Assembly: GCA_964558295.1 (NCBI GenBank)
Contig: CAZLDQ010000030.1
Coordinates: forward strand, 1-36,031
Origin: JBDKTH01 sp964558295
Lineage (GTDB): Bacteria > Planctomycetota > Planctomycetia > Pirellulales > Thermoguttaceae
DNA length: 36,031 nucleotides
Direction: 5' to 3'
The stretch's first letter is position 1. Each line of letters opens with the position of its first letter. The notes under the pieces are model-generated. The model searched no databases. It had not been told where the DNA came from and worked only from the letters and a program-made list of their open reading frames with translations. Made by a program: the position numbers and the translations under genes. Shown in pieces: positions 26,930 through 35,785 of the stretch.

Positions 26930-28498
26930 ATGGAATCGTCAGAGGATCTTCGCATTGGCGGGCTATCGCGTCGGAGATTTTTGGAACGGGCCGGGCTGAC
27001 CTATGTGGTCGGTACGGCGGCCGGCCTGGCCGTGCCGTCGCTGGCCTGGGGGGAGGAGAACTCCGGGCCGATTGACTGTGGGCCGCCACCGAAGGCCAAG
27101 CCGCAGCATCGCACGGGGGGCGAAGGGTTTGCTCCGTTGCCGCTTCCGGTAACTCCCTTGCGGCGTTCAGAGAAGAAGCGGCCGCCGAGCCCTCCGGCTC
27201 TGATCGGCAAGGCGGCAATGGGGGCCCCCCGCTGGATCACCCGGGACGGCAAGCGCGTCATGTATCGCGACTGGATGACTGATCCAGCCGACCTCAACAC
27301 GCTTCTGGAATGGACCAGTGCCAAACTGGGAATCAACTATCGGGCGATGGAGGCCGACTTCGCTCACTTTTCTTTCGATCCCCGCGAATTGCCGGCGATC
27401 CTCTTGGCCGGGCATAACAAGTTTCAATTGACCGACGAGATCCGCCAGAAGCTCGGCCGCTACGTGGCCGACGGCGGCACGATCCTTGGCGATGCCTGTT
27501 GCGGGTGGAACGACTTTGCCGAGTCTTTCCGCCAGGAGATGGAGTTGATCTTCCCGGGCCGTCCCTTACGAAAGATGCTCCCGGACGAACCGGTCTTTTC
27601 CAGTTACTACAAACTTGGCGCGTTCAACTATAAGAAGGGGGATGGCTCGATCGAGTCGGGGGAACCCTGTCTGGAGTCGATCGATTTCGGCTGTCGGAGC
27701 GGGGTGATCTTTTCCCCGGCCGACCTGACCTGCGGCTGGGACGGTCACGAGCATCCCCGCGGCACTCGGGTGGTGATTGACCAAGCCCGGCAGATTGGGG
27801 CCAACCTGGTGACCTACATCTTGGGCAGCTACCAGCTCGGCCGGTTCTTGAGTTCCACGAAGGTCTACTACGAGGCCGAGGCCCCCAGCCGTGACGATTT
27901 TGTCTTCGCTCAATTGATCCATGAAGGGGACTGGGATCCCGATCCTTCGGCGGTCCACAACTTGTTGAAGCATGCTCGCGACAACTCGACCTTGGAGGTG
28001 AAGTTCAAGCGGGAGAACGTCCAACTAAAGGACCCCAAGGCGGCCACCTATCCGCTCCTTTACATGACCGGGCACCGGGAATTTGTCTGGAGTCAGGAAG
28101 AGGCTGGTCGGTTGCTCCGTTATTTGAAGGCGGGCGGAATCCTGTTGGCCGACGCCTGTTGCGGGCGGATGAATTTCGACACCGCCTTCCGCCGCGAACT
28201 GGCCAAGGTGGTTGCGAACCAGCCGCTTGAGAAGATTCCTTTGGATCATCCGATCTACCACTGCCATTACGACATAACGACGGTCGACTACACCCCGCGG
28301 GTTCGCGAGGATTTTGGGCCCTTTGACGCTCCGGAATTGGAGGGGATTACCCTCGACGGCCGGCTGGCGGTCGTCTATAGCAAGTTTGACTTAGGCAACG
28401 GCTGGGAGCAGTTTCCTCACGCTTACAGCTACGGTCTGCGTGACGAGTCGGCCTTGAAGATCGGCACGAACGTGATCGTTTATGCGATGACGCACTAA
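26930..28498 (+). CDS. Tat-exported protein with two DUF4159-like repeats
   Basis: It has 522 residues. ATG 26930 follows GAGGAG (26917-26922) by 7 bases. A twin-arginine signal is clear (SRRRFLERAGLTY at 13-25, then a hydrophobic Ala/Gly stretch ending near AWGEE). A Pro-rich stretch follows (about 45-95). The rest is two related units: LPAILLAGHNKFQLTDEIRQ with DACCG at 188-192, and YPLLYMTGHREFVWSQEEAG with DACCG at 408-412. This is the pattern of DUF4159, a domain of unknown biochemical function that resembles the ThuA/glutamine-amidotransferase-like fold. The duplicated spacing of 220 residues points to an internal duplication. It is divergent from uvrA and convergent with the transporter operon, so the context gives no function. 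Confidence 0.8.
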   Translation: MESSEDLRIGGLSRRRFLERAGLTYVVGTAAGLAVPSLAWGEENSGPIDCGPPPKAKPQHRTGGEGFAPLPLPVTPLRRSEKKRPPSPPALIGKAAMGAPRWITRDGKRVMYRDWMTDPADLNTLLEWTSAKLGINYRAMEADFAHFSFDPRELPAILLAGHNKFQLTDEIRQKLGRYVADGGTILGDACCGWNDFAESFRQEMELIFPGRPLRKMLPDEPVFSSYYKLGAFNYKKGDGSIESGEPCLESIDFGCRSGVIFSPADLTCGWDGHEHPRGTRVVIDQARQIGANLVTYILGSYQLGRFLSSTKVYYEAEAPSRDDFVFAQLIHEGDWDPDPSAVHNLLKHARDNSTLEVKFKRENVQLKDPKAATYPLLYMTGHREFVWSQEEAGRLLRYLKAGGILLADACCGRMNFDTAFRRELAKVVANQPLEKIPLDHPIYHCHYDITTVDYTPRVREDFGPFDAPELEGITLDGRLAVVYSKFDLGNGWEQFPHAYSYGLRDESALKIGTNVIVYAMTH

Positions 28499-28556
28499 CC
28501 CGCGTTTATCCCATAGCTTGTGTGAAGCACGGAACCTACAGCAGCCGTATCAGGGG

Positions 28557-29552
28557 TCAGGTCAATTCTGCGTCGGACGTATGGCTCAGGAGGAGCCAGA
28601 GGAAGAAGGGGCCGCCCAATAGGGAGGTGATGATGCCCACGGGGAGTTCCGTCGGTGCGATGGCCGTGCGGGCGAGGGTGTCGCAGAGGACCAAAAAGAC
28701 GCCGCCAAACAGAAGCGTGGCTGGGGTGAGCCAGCGGTGGTCGGCGCCGATCAGCAGGCGGCAGATGTGTGGCACCATCAGGCCGACAAAACCGATCGGT
28801 CCGCAGAGGGCGACCACCGCCCCGACCATCAGGCTGGAGGCCAAAAACACCAAGAGCTTCGTGCGGTTGACATCCACGCCCCGCGCCGTGGCCAACTCGT
28901 CGCCGGTCGTGATCAGGTTCAACTCGTGGGTCAGGTAGAGCAGGACGAGGGTGCCGGTTGCGACAAAGGGGAAGACATTCAGCACGTCGTCGAAACCGAC
29001 AACCTGTTCCAGCCCTCCCATGACCCAGCGAAGCATCCGGAAGGTGCGCGTGAAGTCGCTCAGATACTGGAGAAAGAGGATCAGGCTGGAGAAAAAGAAA
29101 CTGACGGCCACGCCGGCCAGGAGCATGGTGGCTGTGGAAAAACCGCGGCGTGCGCGGGTCAACCCGTAGACCAGTCCGATGGCCAGCAGGGCCCCGGCAA
29201 AGGCAAACCAGGTGACGGCCGGGATTCCCAAGAGTTGGAAGGCGACCTCCAAGTGAATACCCACTGCCGCGCCAAGCGACGCTCCGCTGGAAACGCCGAG
29301 GGTAAAGGGGGTCGCCAGCGGATTGCGAAAGATGGCCTGGAAGGACATGCCGCTGGTGGCCAACGCCGCGCCGGCCAAGAACGCCATTGCCACGCGCGGC
29401 AGGCGGATCTTCCAGAGGATGTCGAGGGTGGACTCGTCGGCCCGGCTCCACAACGCGCGCAGCGGGACGGATTCGATCCCCAAAAACGGAGTGACCGTCA
29501 GGACCAGCAGGGCAAGGAGCAGAAGCACACCAAGGATGATCGCTCGTCTCAT
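28557..29552 (-). CDS. FecCD/BtuC-family ABC transporter permease, predicted corrinoid uptake
   Basis: This is the membrane subunit of a type II ABC importer. It has 331 residues, the usual family length, with many hydrophobic helices starting at residue 4. Conserved motifs are AGAALATSGMSFQAIFRNPLA near the start and GPIGFVGLMVPHICRLLIG, the loop that contacts the ATPase. The family imports cobalamin, haem or iron chelates; cobalamin is favoured because of the DUF71 gene in the operon. The start ATG (29552) overlaps the stop of the ATPase gene in an ATGA, indicating translational coupling. It is the last gene of the operon; 58 bases separate it from the convergent DUF4159 gene. I do not assign btuC firmly because substrate cannot be read from this sequence. 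Confidence 0.92.
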   Translation of the reverse strand: MRRAIILGVLLLLALLVLTVTPFLGIESVPLRALWSRADESTLDILWKIRLPRVAMAFLAGAALATSGMSFQAIFRNPLATPFTLGVSSGASLGAAVGIHLEVAFQLLGIPAVTWFAFAGALLAIGLVYGLTRARRGFSTATMLLAGVAVSFFFSSLILFLQYLSDFTRTFRMLRWVMGGLEQVVGFDDVLNVFPFVATGTLVLLYLTHELNLITTGDELATARGVDVNRTKLLVFLASSLMVGAVVALCGPIGFVGLMVPHICRLLIGADHRWLTPATLLFGGVFLVLCDTLARTAIAPTELPVGIITSLLGGPFFLWLLLSHTSDAELT

Positions 29553-30361
29553 CGTTGCCTCTCAGACGGCGATTGGGGGATAATCAGGGGCACGCCGGTG
29601 ACGGGATGCTGCACGAGGAGGAGTCGGGCTCCGTAGACCTGTTCCAACACCTCGGCCCGCATCACTTCCCGGGGTGAACCGGTGAACACGACCAAACCGT
29701 CGCGCAGGGCTACGATCCGGTCGCTTTCCATGGCTGCACTGTTGACGTCATGGGTCACGGCGACGATCGTTACGCCCGAGCGGCGATTGACGCGGCAGAG
29801 CAGTTCGCGGATCTCGGCCTGGTGGCGATAGTCGAGGAACGTGGTCGGCTCGTCGAGCAACAGCACGCTGGCGCCTTGGGCCAGGGCGGCGGCGATGTAG
29901 ACCTTCTGGCGTTCACCCCCGCTGAGGGTTCCGAGAAGCCGATGAGCGAACGGTCGGGTGCCGGTCTGATCGAGCGCTTCGTGGACCACTTGCCAGTCGG
30001 CTCGGCTCACGGTGGAAAATGGACTCAGATAAGGATACCGACCCATTAGGACAAACTGTTCCACGGTGAACGGAAAAACGCGCCCATCGGCTTGGGGGAC
30101 ATAACTGATTCGCTGGGCGAGTTCTTTTTGGGAGTAGCTTTCGAGCGGCCGGCGGCAGATTTCGATCGTGCCGGTGCCCCCGGTCAGGATCCGGTCAAGA
30201 CATTTCAGGAGTGTTGTCTTGCCTGCTCCATTGGGCCCGATGATGGTCAGGTATTCCCCCTCGTCGACCGAAAACGACACCTTGCGGAGAATCTCCTTCT
30301 TTCCCAAGCGGAAAGAGAAGTCCCGCACTTCAATCACGCATTGGTCCACGGCTGACGTCAT
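29549..30361 (-). CDS. ABC transporter ATP-binding protein (FepC/BtuD-like)
   Basis: This is the ATPase that powers the adjacent FecCD-type permease. It has 270 residues from ATG 30361; a GTG one codon upstream is also possible. Walker A GPNGAGKTT is at 42-50, followed by the Q-loop region YVPQADG, signature LSGGERQ, Walker B VLLLDEPTTFLD and the switch THD. The C terminus has an extra segment of about 25 residues beyond the ATPase domain (QVYGARLLLVQHPVTGVPL), common in this subfamily. It overlaps the permease gene by 4 bases. A 109-base gap, with no obvious terminator, separates it from the binding-protein gene upstream. Confidence 0.93.
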   Translation of the reverse strand: MTSAVDQCVIEVRDFSFRLGKKEILRKVSFSVDEGEYLTIIGPNGAGKTTLLKCLDRILTGGTGTIEICRRPLESYSQKELAQRISYVPQADGRVFPFTVEQFVLMGRYPYLSPFSTVSRADWQVVHEALDQTGTRPFAHRLLGTLSGGERQKVYIAAALAQGASVLLLDEPTTFLDYRHQAEIRELLCRVNRRSGVTIVAVTHDVNSAAMESDRIVALRDGLVVFTGSPREVMRAEVLEQVYGARLLLVQHPVTGVPLIIPQSPSERQR

Positions 30362-30470
30362 CACGCGTATCTACATCTCTCGGTTGACGGTTGAGTTTCT
30401 GGTGATTGTGGAACAATGACCAAACGCACGGCACAAGTGCCGCGGCGAAACGGGTTGATTTGCGGGCGCA

Positions 30471-31397
30471 TTACCATTTTGCCTCGGGGTGGAGGATCCG
30501 TGCCAGTTTTTCGACGAACAGGATGAACCGCGGTCCGGGGATTGAGACGTAATCGTCGTCGAGCACGTAGATCCGTCCGTGTTCGACCGCATCGACCTGG
30601 GCCAACTGCTGCCAGTCAGAAGCGATCGTTTGCCGATCGGCACCGGGAATCAGACGCGGAACCATATCAATGATCACTTCAGGGTTGATCTTCAAAATCC
30701 CTTCGCTGGAGATGACCGGGAAGCGAAGGTTTCCCTGGTAGGCATTCTGACCGCCGGCCATGGCGATGATGCCGTCGAGGTGGCCGTCGGCGCCGGCGAC
30801 GTAAACGTCTTGGATCTTGCCGGTGCCGAGCGTTCGCTCGACAGCGAGCATCACGCGAGGACGCGGCCGACCGGCGATCTTCTCTTGGACCCGCTTGATC
30901 CGGTTGTTGAGGTCGGCGACAATCGCCTCGCCCTTCTGGGGCACGCCGCACGCCTGGCCAATTTGGAGCAACGAGGCGAGGATTCCGTCAATGTTCTTGT
31001 GGCAAACGACCAGCGTCGGGAGCCCCAGCTTGTCGAAAGCGGGCTGATTCTGGAGGCTGCCATCGAGCATCACGATCAGGTCGGGACGTGCGGCGACGAT
31101 CGCTTCGAAGTTGGGGTCGAACAGCCCACCGATCCGGGGCTTGGTGGCGGCTTCCGGGGGATAGTTGCAGAAACGGGAGACGCCGATCACCCGGTCGCCG
31201 AGGCCAAGGGCAAATAGGGTTTCCGTCGCGCTGGGGGCCATGGAGATGATCCGCTGGGCTTGCCCAACCGGTGTGGTTCCCTGCGCGACGGAGTTGCTAC
31301 GGGCGTAGGGCCGCCCTATACTCAGTTGCTGCTTTGCCAGGTAACTCCCCGCAAAGACCAGTACCACGCTTGTTGCCAGGATTAGCTTGGTTGGCAT
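30471..31397 (-). CDS. Periplasmic binding protein of a BtuF/FepB-type importer
   Basis: This is the substrate-binding subunit for the downstream ABC importer. It has 308 residues from ATG 31397. The N terminus has one hydrophobic helix (about 5-21), a signal or membrane anchor without a lipobox cysteine. The fold is of the helical-backbone type: RIISMAPSATETLFALGLGDRVIGVSRFCNYP, then FDPNFEAIVAARPDLIVM and GILKINPEVIID. The opening SMAPSATE is close to the cobalamin-binding BtuF group, which supports corrinoid uptake without proving it. The gene overlaps the end of the DUF71 gene by 16 bases, so they are co-translated from one mRNA. The track to a longer upstream start (31535) runs through the DUF71 coding region and is rejected. 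Confidence 0.9.
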   Translation of the reverse strand: MPTKLILATSVVLVFAGSYLAKQQLSIGRPYARSNSVAQGTTPVGQAQRIISMAPSATETLFALGLGDRVIGVSRFCNYPPEAATKPRIGGLFDPNFEAIVAARPDLIVMLDGSLQNQPAFDKLGLPTLVVCHKNIDGILASLLQIGQACGVPQKGEAIVADLNNRIKRVQEKIAGRPRPRVMLAVERTLGTGKIQDVYVAGADGHLDGIIAMAGGQNAYQGNLRFPVISSEGILKINPEVIIDMVPRLIPGADRQTIASDWQQLAQVDAVEHGRIYVLDDDYVSIPGPRFILFVEKLARILHPEAKW

Positions 31398-32074
31398 GGC
31401 CGAGAGTCGTCCAGAGTCAAATCGGTGAACACGAAGCCCTCGCGTTCGACGGTCACTCCGACGGTGACGGGGATCGGGTGCCGGAACATGGGGCCTGCGG
31501 TGACGCAGGTATGGAACTCGCCGTTTTCGGCACACGGGTCGACGTCGGGGCCAAGCTGGGTGAGCAGTTGTCGATCAAAGACATGGCCTGCCAGGCGGCG
31601 TGGTACGCGTTTGGGATCCAGACAAGTCACGTAGGCGACCACGCCGGCTTCGATCATTGTCATGGCCAGTGTCGTGGTCGGCAGCTTCCAAAGGGGGAAG
31701 CAAGGGGTAATGCCGGTCCCCTCGAGCTGCTTCTCGCGGTACTGGCGGATTTCCTCTAAGAATAGATCGCCGAATATCATCTGCGTCACCCCTTGCTGCT
31801 TGGCGGCCACGATCGCCTGACGCATGGCCTGTTGGTAGACCTCATTCGGGCAGGGGGCGGGAATGGGAACGCGATAGAGGGGAAGTCCGAGTGCTTCGGC
31901 CTGGGCGACCAACAGTTCTTCCCGAATTCCGTGCATGGCAACCCGCTGGTAGGGGGCGGTGATCGTGGTGAGCAGGCCGACGATCTCTAGTTCGTCCTGT
32001 TGACGTACCGTGTGCAAGGCCCAGGCACTGTCTTTGCCGCTGCTCCAACAGAGCCAGGCACGCGGTTTTGTCAT
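31382..32074 (-). CDS. DUF71/COG2102 PP-loop ATPase (Dph6-like), probable cobalamin-salvage clade
   Basis: This is an ATP-pyrophosphatase of the PP-loop family. It has 230 residues from ATG 32074, which follows GAGAGGAG; the start at 32122 is further from any such signal. The nucleotide-binding motif SSGKDSAWALH is at the N terminus. The family signature region IFGDLFLEEIRQYRE, then ITPCFPLWKLPTT, and ENGEFHTCVTAGPMF, is complete. Archaeal and eukaryotic relatives amidate diphthine, but bacteria lack diphthamide. A published comparative-genomics study of DUF71 linked a bacterial clade to B12 salvage by its clustering with btuFCD, exactly the arrangement seen here. It is the first gene of the operon and overlaps the binding-protein gene by 16 bases. 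Confidence 0.88.
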   Translation of the reverse strand: MTKPRAWLCWSSGKDSAWALHTVRQQDELEIVGLLTTITAPYQRVAMHGIREELLVAQAEALGLPLYRVPIPAPCPNEVYQQAMRQAIVAAKQQGVTQMIFGDLFLEEIRQYREKQLEGTGITPCFPLWKLPTTTLAMTMIEAGVVAYVTCLDPKRVPRRLAGHVFDRQLLTQLGPDVDPCAENGEFHTCVTAGPMFRHPIPVTVGVTVEREGFVFTDLTLDDSRPCQPS

Positions 32075-32183
32075 CGGAGTCTCCTCTCCCGAAGGGGGAC
32101 GAAGGCCAATTCCGTCTATCATAACCGGCCCCTGGCACCGGCACTACCCCGCAGTTTACCCCCTCCTCTTGGGAAATTCGCAA

Positions 32184-32212
32184 TGGCAAACCTTTGGCGG
32201 AGACGGTATAAA
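32184..32212 (+). promoter_or_regulatory. Possible promoter for lutABC
   Basis: TATAAA (32207-32212) is a good -10 box. The hexamer 17 bases upstream is TGGCAA (32184-32189), a weak -35. It lies in the divergent gap before lutA. Confidence 0.35.
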
Positions 32213-32292
32213 GGAGACATCTTTGGTCTTCCCGCGTGTTGAACGAGGAAGCGACCTCTGTCACGACGCCCGTTTCATTGACGACGACACGA

Positions 32293-33075
32293 ATGAATCG
32301 CCCGCAACACCAATCGCCGCCCCATTGGGATTACCCGACGTATGAGCCGGGTGAGCCGGTGGCTTTGTTCATTCCCTGCTACATTGACCAGTTCTTCCCG
32401 AAGATCGCCGAAGCGACGGCTCAGCTTCTGTCCCGTCAGGGGATTCCCGTGGTGTACCCGGAGGAACAGACCTGCTGCGGCCAGCCGGCGTTCAACTCCG
32501 GCTACTGGGACGAAGCGCGGCGGGTGATTCACCACTTCTGCAAGGTGTTTGAGAAGTACCGCTACATCGTCTGTCCCTCGGGCTCCTGCACGGCGATGGC
32601 CCGGGTGTTTTTCGGGCACGTTGATCCGAGCGAGCGGATCGTTGGCGTGGGAAGCCGGGTGTATGAACTGACCGAGTTTCTGGTCAATATCCTGGGAGTG
32701 ACGGACACCGGCGCCCGCTTCCCCCATAAGGTTACGATGCACAGCGGCTGCCATGGACGTCGCGAACTGGGGGTTTTCGAGCAACCCTTGACGCTCCTGA
32801 AGAACGTTCGTGACATCACCTACTGCGAACTGCCGAATATCGAAGAGTGCTGCGGCTTCGGTGGCACGTTCAGTGTGAAGATGCCCGGCACCTCGCTGGC
32901 CATGGGACGCACCAAGGCCGAAAACGTATTAAAAAGTGGCGCCGACGTCCTCTGCTCCGTGGATATCAGTTGCTTGATGCACGTGGGTGGCATTCTCCGC
33001 CGCGACCCGGCCATGAAACACATCCGCACAATGCACATCGCCGAGGTGTTGACGGCGGGACTGAATGACAAATGA
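32293..33075 (+). CDS. lutA: L-lactate utilisation protein LutA (Fe-S oxidoreductase subunit)
   Basis: LutA is one of three iron-sulfur proteins that together oxidise L-lactate to pyruvate. It has 260 residues from ATG 32293; a GTG at 32236 would add 19 residues, and neither start has a convincing ribosome-binding site. Two cysteine-rich modules are complete: QTCCGQPAFNSG with PSGSC, and HSGCHG with EECCGFGGTFSVKM and DISCLMHVGG. These are the CCG domains of heterodisulfide reductase-like proteins, which bind a non-cubane or 4Fe-4S cluster. It is divergent from the DUF71 operon and first in a lutA-lutB-lutC row, the same order as in Bacillus subtilis. No LutR-type regulator gene is present in the window. 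Confidence 0.95.
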   Translation: MNRPQHQSPPHWDYPTYEPGEPVALFIPCYIDQFFPKIAEATAQLLSRQGIPVVYPEEQTCCGQPAFNSGYWDEARRVIHHFCKVFEKYRYIVCPSGSCTAMARVFFGHVDPSERIVGVGSRVYELTEFLVNILGVTDTGARFPHKVTMHSGCHGRRELGVFEQPLTLLKNVRDITYCELPNIEECCGFGGTFSVKMPGTSLAMGRTKAENVLKSGADVLCSVDISCLMHVGGILRRDPAMKHIRTMHIAEVLTAGLNDK

Positions 33076-33137
33076 TAAATGATGACTGACGGAATGGTGG
33101 AGGCAGATTGGTTGTTCTGAATTTATCACTCAGCATT
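33064..33137. repeat. Inverted AT-rich repeat at the lutA 3' end
   Basis: TGATAAAT (33073-33080, which includes the lutA stop codon) recurs inverted as ATTTATCA at 33121-33128. Extended to 17 bases (33064-33080 and 33121-33137) the arms match at 13 positions. The left side is built from ATGA-type units. It lies in the 114-base lutA-lutB gap. Confidence 0.55.
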
Positions 33138-33189
33138 CATCCTTCCCGTCCTTTCCCTAAGAATCTAGAATCCGCAACTTGCATTTTCC

Positions 33190-34626
33190 ATGTCGCACGA
33201 TATTGCTCATCTCGATGGTGCTCAGTTCCTTAAGGCGGAGACGAAGGGGCTTTATGAGCCGCACGGGTCGAAATCGCTCGGCGAGTCGGCGGAACGGTCG
33301 AGCAAGCATAATCGCGAAGTGGCCGCGGGGATTCCCCAGTGGCAAGCGTGGCGCACGGCGGCCAACGCGATCAAGAACTATGCCATCGCCAACCTGGACA
33401 AGCTGCTGGTCGAATTTGAGCGGAACATTACGGCCCGGGGGGCGACGGTCCTCTATGCGGAGAACGCGGCCGAGGCCAATCGGCATGTGCTGGACATCGT
33501 GCGCGAGAATAACGTCAAGACCGTGGTCAAGGCGAAGACCATGGTCAGCGAAGAGATGGAGCTGAACCACGTGCTGGAGGCAGCCGGGGTTCGGGCACTG
33601 GAGACCGATTTGGGCGAGTACATCGTGCAGTTGGCCAAGCAGCGGCCGGTGCACATCGTGACACCCGCTCTGCACATGTCGGCGGCCGACGTGGGCCACC
33701 TGTTCAATAAGGAGTTGAACGAGCCGTTCAGTGCCGAGCACCAGCACCTGACCAACATCGCCCGGGAGCATTTGCGTGGCGAGTTCATCCAGGCCGACCT
33801 GGGCATTTCGGGCGTCAACTTCGCGCTTGCCGACACGGGGACGGTATGTGTCATCGAGAACGAAGGGAACGCCGGGCTGTCGACCTCGGCCCCGCCGGTG
33901 CATGTCGTGCTGATGGGGATCGAAAAGGTGATTCCCAGTATCCAGTACCTGCCGCAATTTCTCAATCTCTTGCCTCGTAGCGGCACGGGGCAGAAGCTGA
34001 CCAGCTACACGCACTTGATCCACGGGGCCACGCCGGGACGCAAGCTGTATGTGATCATCATCGACAACGGGCGATCGAATGTGCTCAAAGACCCGGCCGC
34101 CCGGATGGCTCTGTTTTGCATCCGTTGCGGCACCTGCTTGAACAATTGCCCGGTCTATCGCCGGACGGGCGGCTGGGCCTATGGCTGGGTGTATCCGGGG
34201 CCGATCGGCTCGATCATCACACCGCACCTGGTCGGCATGGACAAGGCCGGCACGTTGCCGTTTGCCTCGTCGCTCTGCGGGGCTTGTGCCGAGGCCTGCC
34301 CGGTGAAGATCGATATTCCCCATCAGTTGGTCCACCTGCGCCATCGGGCGGTCAACGAGCCGTCGCCGATGAACTCGATCATCGATCGGATTACATGGGT
34401 CCTTTGGTCCTGGGCGATGTGCGGGACGTTGCGCTATCGGCTGATGATGGGGTTGGTGAAGTGGGGCGTCCGCATGGCCAAGTATCTCCCCTGGCATCCG
34501 GATAAACTGGGGGCTTGGACCCGCGGCCGCGAGTTGCCCGAGGTGCCTAAGGGGCCGGCCTTCCGCTCCTGGTGGCGACGAAACGGCCGCCAGTTTGAGG
34601 CCGGATCGACGAAGGGGAAGAAATAG
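33190..34626 (+). CDS. lutB: L-lactate utilisation protein LutB (4Fe-4S ferredoxin-type)
   Basis: LutB is the iron-sulfur electron-transfer subunit of the lactate oxidation complex. It has 478 residues, the normal size. The N-terminal two thirds is the LUD-type domain (TGTVCVIENEGNAGLSTSAPP). Two ferredoxin motifs follow: CIRCGTCLNNCP (Cys310, 313, 316, 320) and CGACAEACP (Cys363, 366, 370), enough for two 4Fe-4S clusters. The tail is basic and Trp-rich. ATG 33190 is the start from homology, yet no Shine-Dalgarno sequence precedes it. The gene lies 114 bases after lutA and 51 before lutC. Confidence 0.96.
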   Translation: MSHDIAHLDGAQFLKAETKGLYEPHGSKSLGESAERSSKHNREVAAGIPQWQAWRTAANAIKNYAIANLDKLLVEFERNITARGATVLYAENAAEANRHVLDIVRENNVKTVVKAKTMVSEEMELNHVLEAAGVRALETDLGEYIVQLAKQRPVHIVTPALHMSAADVGHLFNKELNEPFSAEHQHLTNIAREHLRGEFIQADLGISGVNFALADTGTVCVIENEGNAGLSTSAPPVHVVLMGIEKVIPSIQYLPQFLNLLPRSGTGQKLTSYTHLIHGATPGRKLYVIIIDNGRSNVLKDPAARMALFCIRCGTCLNNCPVYRRTGGWAYGWVYPGPIGSIITPHLVGMDKAGTLPFASSLCGACAEACPVKIDIPHQLVHLRHRAVNEPSPMNSIIDRITWVLWSWAMCGTLRYRLMMGLVKWGVRMAKYLPWHPDKLGAWTRGRELPEVPKGPAFRSWWRRNGRQFEAGSTKGKK

Positions 34627-34677
34627 TCTGTGACACGGGCGTATCGCTGCGCCGTCTTGGAAAGGGATAGATAGACC

Positions 34678-35328
34678 ATGTCGAGTCGTGACGCCATCTT
34701 GAGCCGCATCCGCAGTCTGTTGGCTGGTGATCCGCCGGTGGAACGCCCGCCGGTGCCTGAGGTCTGGCCTCGCACGAACCCGTCGGTCGAGCAAATGGCC
34801 GAGCGGTTTGCCAAGGAACTGACCGCCATTAGCGGTGAGGTCCATCGTGTGGACACCATCGAGGAAGCCCGGCAGAAGCTGGCCGAACTGCTCAAGGAAC
34901 TGAATGCCACCACGCTTGGCAGCATCGACCGGCCCTTGTGCCGCGAGCTGACCGCTGGGCTGGAACCGGTGAGGGTGGTCTGGCCCACGCCGGAGGACAA
35001 TGCAGCGAGCATGGCCCATCTGTCGGCCGGTCTGCTCGAGGCCGATTACCTGTTGGCCGACACGGGCAGCGTGATGATCGCCTGCGGCGTGTCGCAAGAG
35101 CGGTTGATGTGCTATCTGCCGCCGGCTTGCTTTGTGATCGCCACCACGGATCGGCTGGTCGAGCACATGCCGGCCGTCTGGGAGGAGGTCGCCCGTCGGG
35201 CGGCCGATCCGGCGCTGCGAGGTGAATTCGTCTTCATCACCGGCCCAAGCCGGACGGCGGATATCGAGAAGATTCTCATTCTGGGCGTTCATGGTCCGAA
35301 GCGGCTGATTGTGCTTTTGGTGGGGTAG
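34678..35328 (+). CDS. lutC: L-lactate utilisation protein LutC (LUD domain)
   Basis: LutC is the third subunit of the lactate oxidation system; it consists of a single LUD domain. It has 216 residues from ATG 34678, about 7 bases after a GGAAAGGGATAG purine stretch. The N terminus is helical (SRDAILSRIRSLL), as in the family. The core shows LLEADYLLADTGSVMIACGVSQERL and the C-terminal FITGPSRTADIEKILILGVHGPKRL, which carries the SRTADIE motif typical of LUD proteins. It completes lutABC and is followed by two terminator-like hairpins. Confidence 0.95.
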   Translation: MSSRDAILSRIRSLLAGDPPVERPPVPEVWPRTNPSVEQMAERFAKELTAISGEVHRVDTIEEARQKLAELLKELNATTLGSIDRPLCRELTAGLEPVRVVWPTPEDNAASMAHLSAGLLEADYLLADTGSVMIACGVSQERLMCYLPPACFVIATTDRLVEHMPAVWEEVARRAADPALRGEFVFITGPSRTADIEKILILGVHGPKRLIVLLVG

Positions 35329-35342
35329 CGACAAGGCTCGAC

Positions 35343-35385
35343 TGTTCCATGCCGTTGCTTGGAACAACACGGCGGGATTTCGCCG
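35343..35385 (+). terminator. Two hairpins after lutC, possible operon terminator
   Basis: TGTTCCA (35343-35349) pairs with TGGAACA (35360-35366), and CGGCG (35370-35374) pairs with CGCCG (35381-35385). The first begins 15 bases after the lutC stop. Neither has a T-run. Confidence 0.4.
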
Positions 35386-35785
35386 CGGACACGGTCATCT
35401 GGCTGATCGTATTCTGGATGGATCGCACCAAATCGTTTTTGCGAGTCTGACCAGGAAAACCGCGTTGGGCTGGTCAGCCGTTTCGCTCCCCTTGCAATTC
35501 CCGCCGGTTTGTGATCGCCCGGAAGCTGGCCAACGAGCAAGACCGCAGGGTGCTTGCTGCCTCGGAGACGTTTCGTCAACAGAGTTGAAAAGGCGTTGGG
35601 GGAAAGATTCTCGCGGGGGGGCGAGGGGAGGCTCCTCCTTTCCTTTCGGGTGTCCTTCCCGGTGGTCGCAGTTGGTCGAGATGTCAAAGAACAAGGGGCA
35701 AGGCGTTGGGCCGCCACGGTTGAACTTACCAGATCGGCTGGCCCAATTGCTAGGGTTTTCATGGGGGGGAGAAGTGGGAGGAAGG

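Noticed and set aside
32075..32280. Cobalamin riboswitch upstream of the DUF71 operon
   Set aside because: GGTGCC-like and GCCATTG-like pieces occur, but the order and the B12-box context of the riboswitch are not present.
33157..35370. 737-codon open frame antisense to lutB-lutC
   Set aside because: It runs opposite two certain genes and has the composition of a frame shadow.
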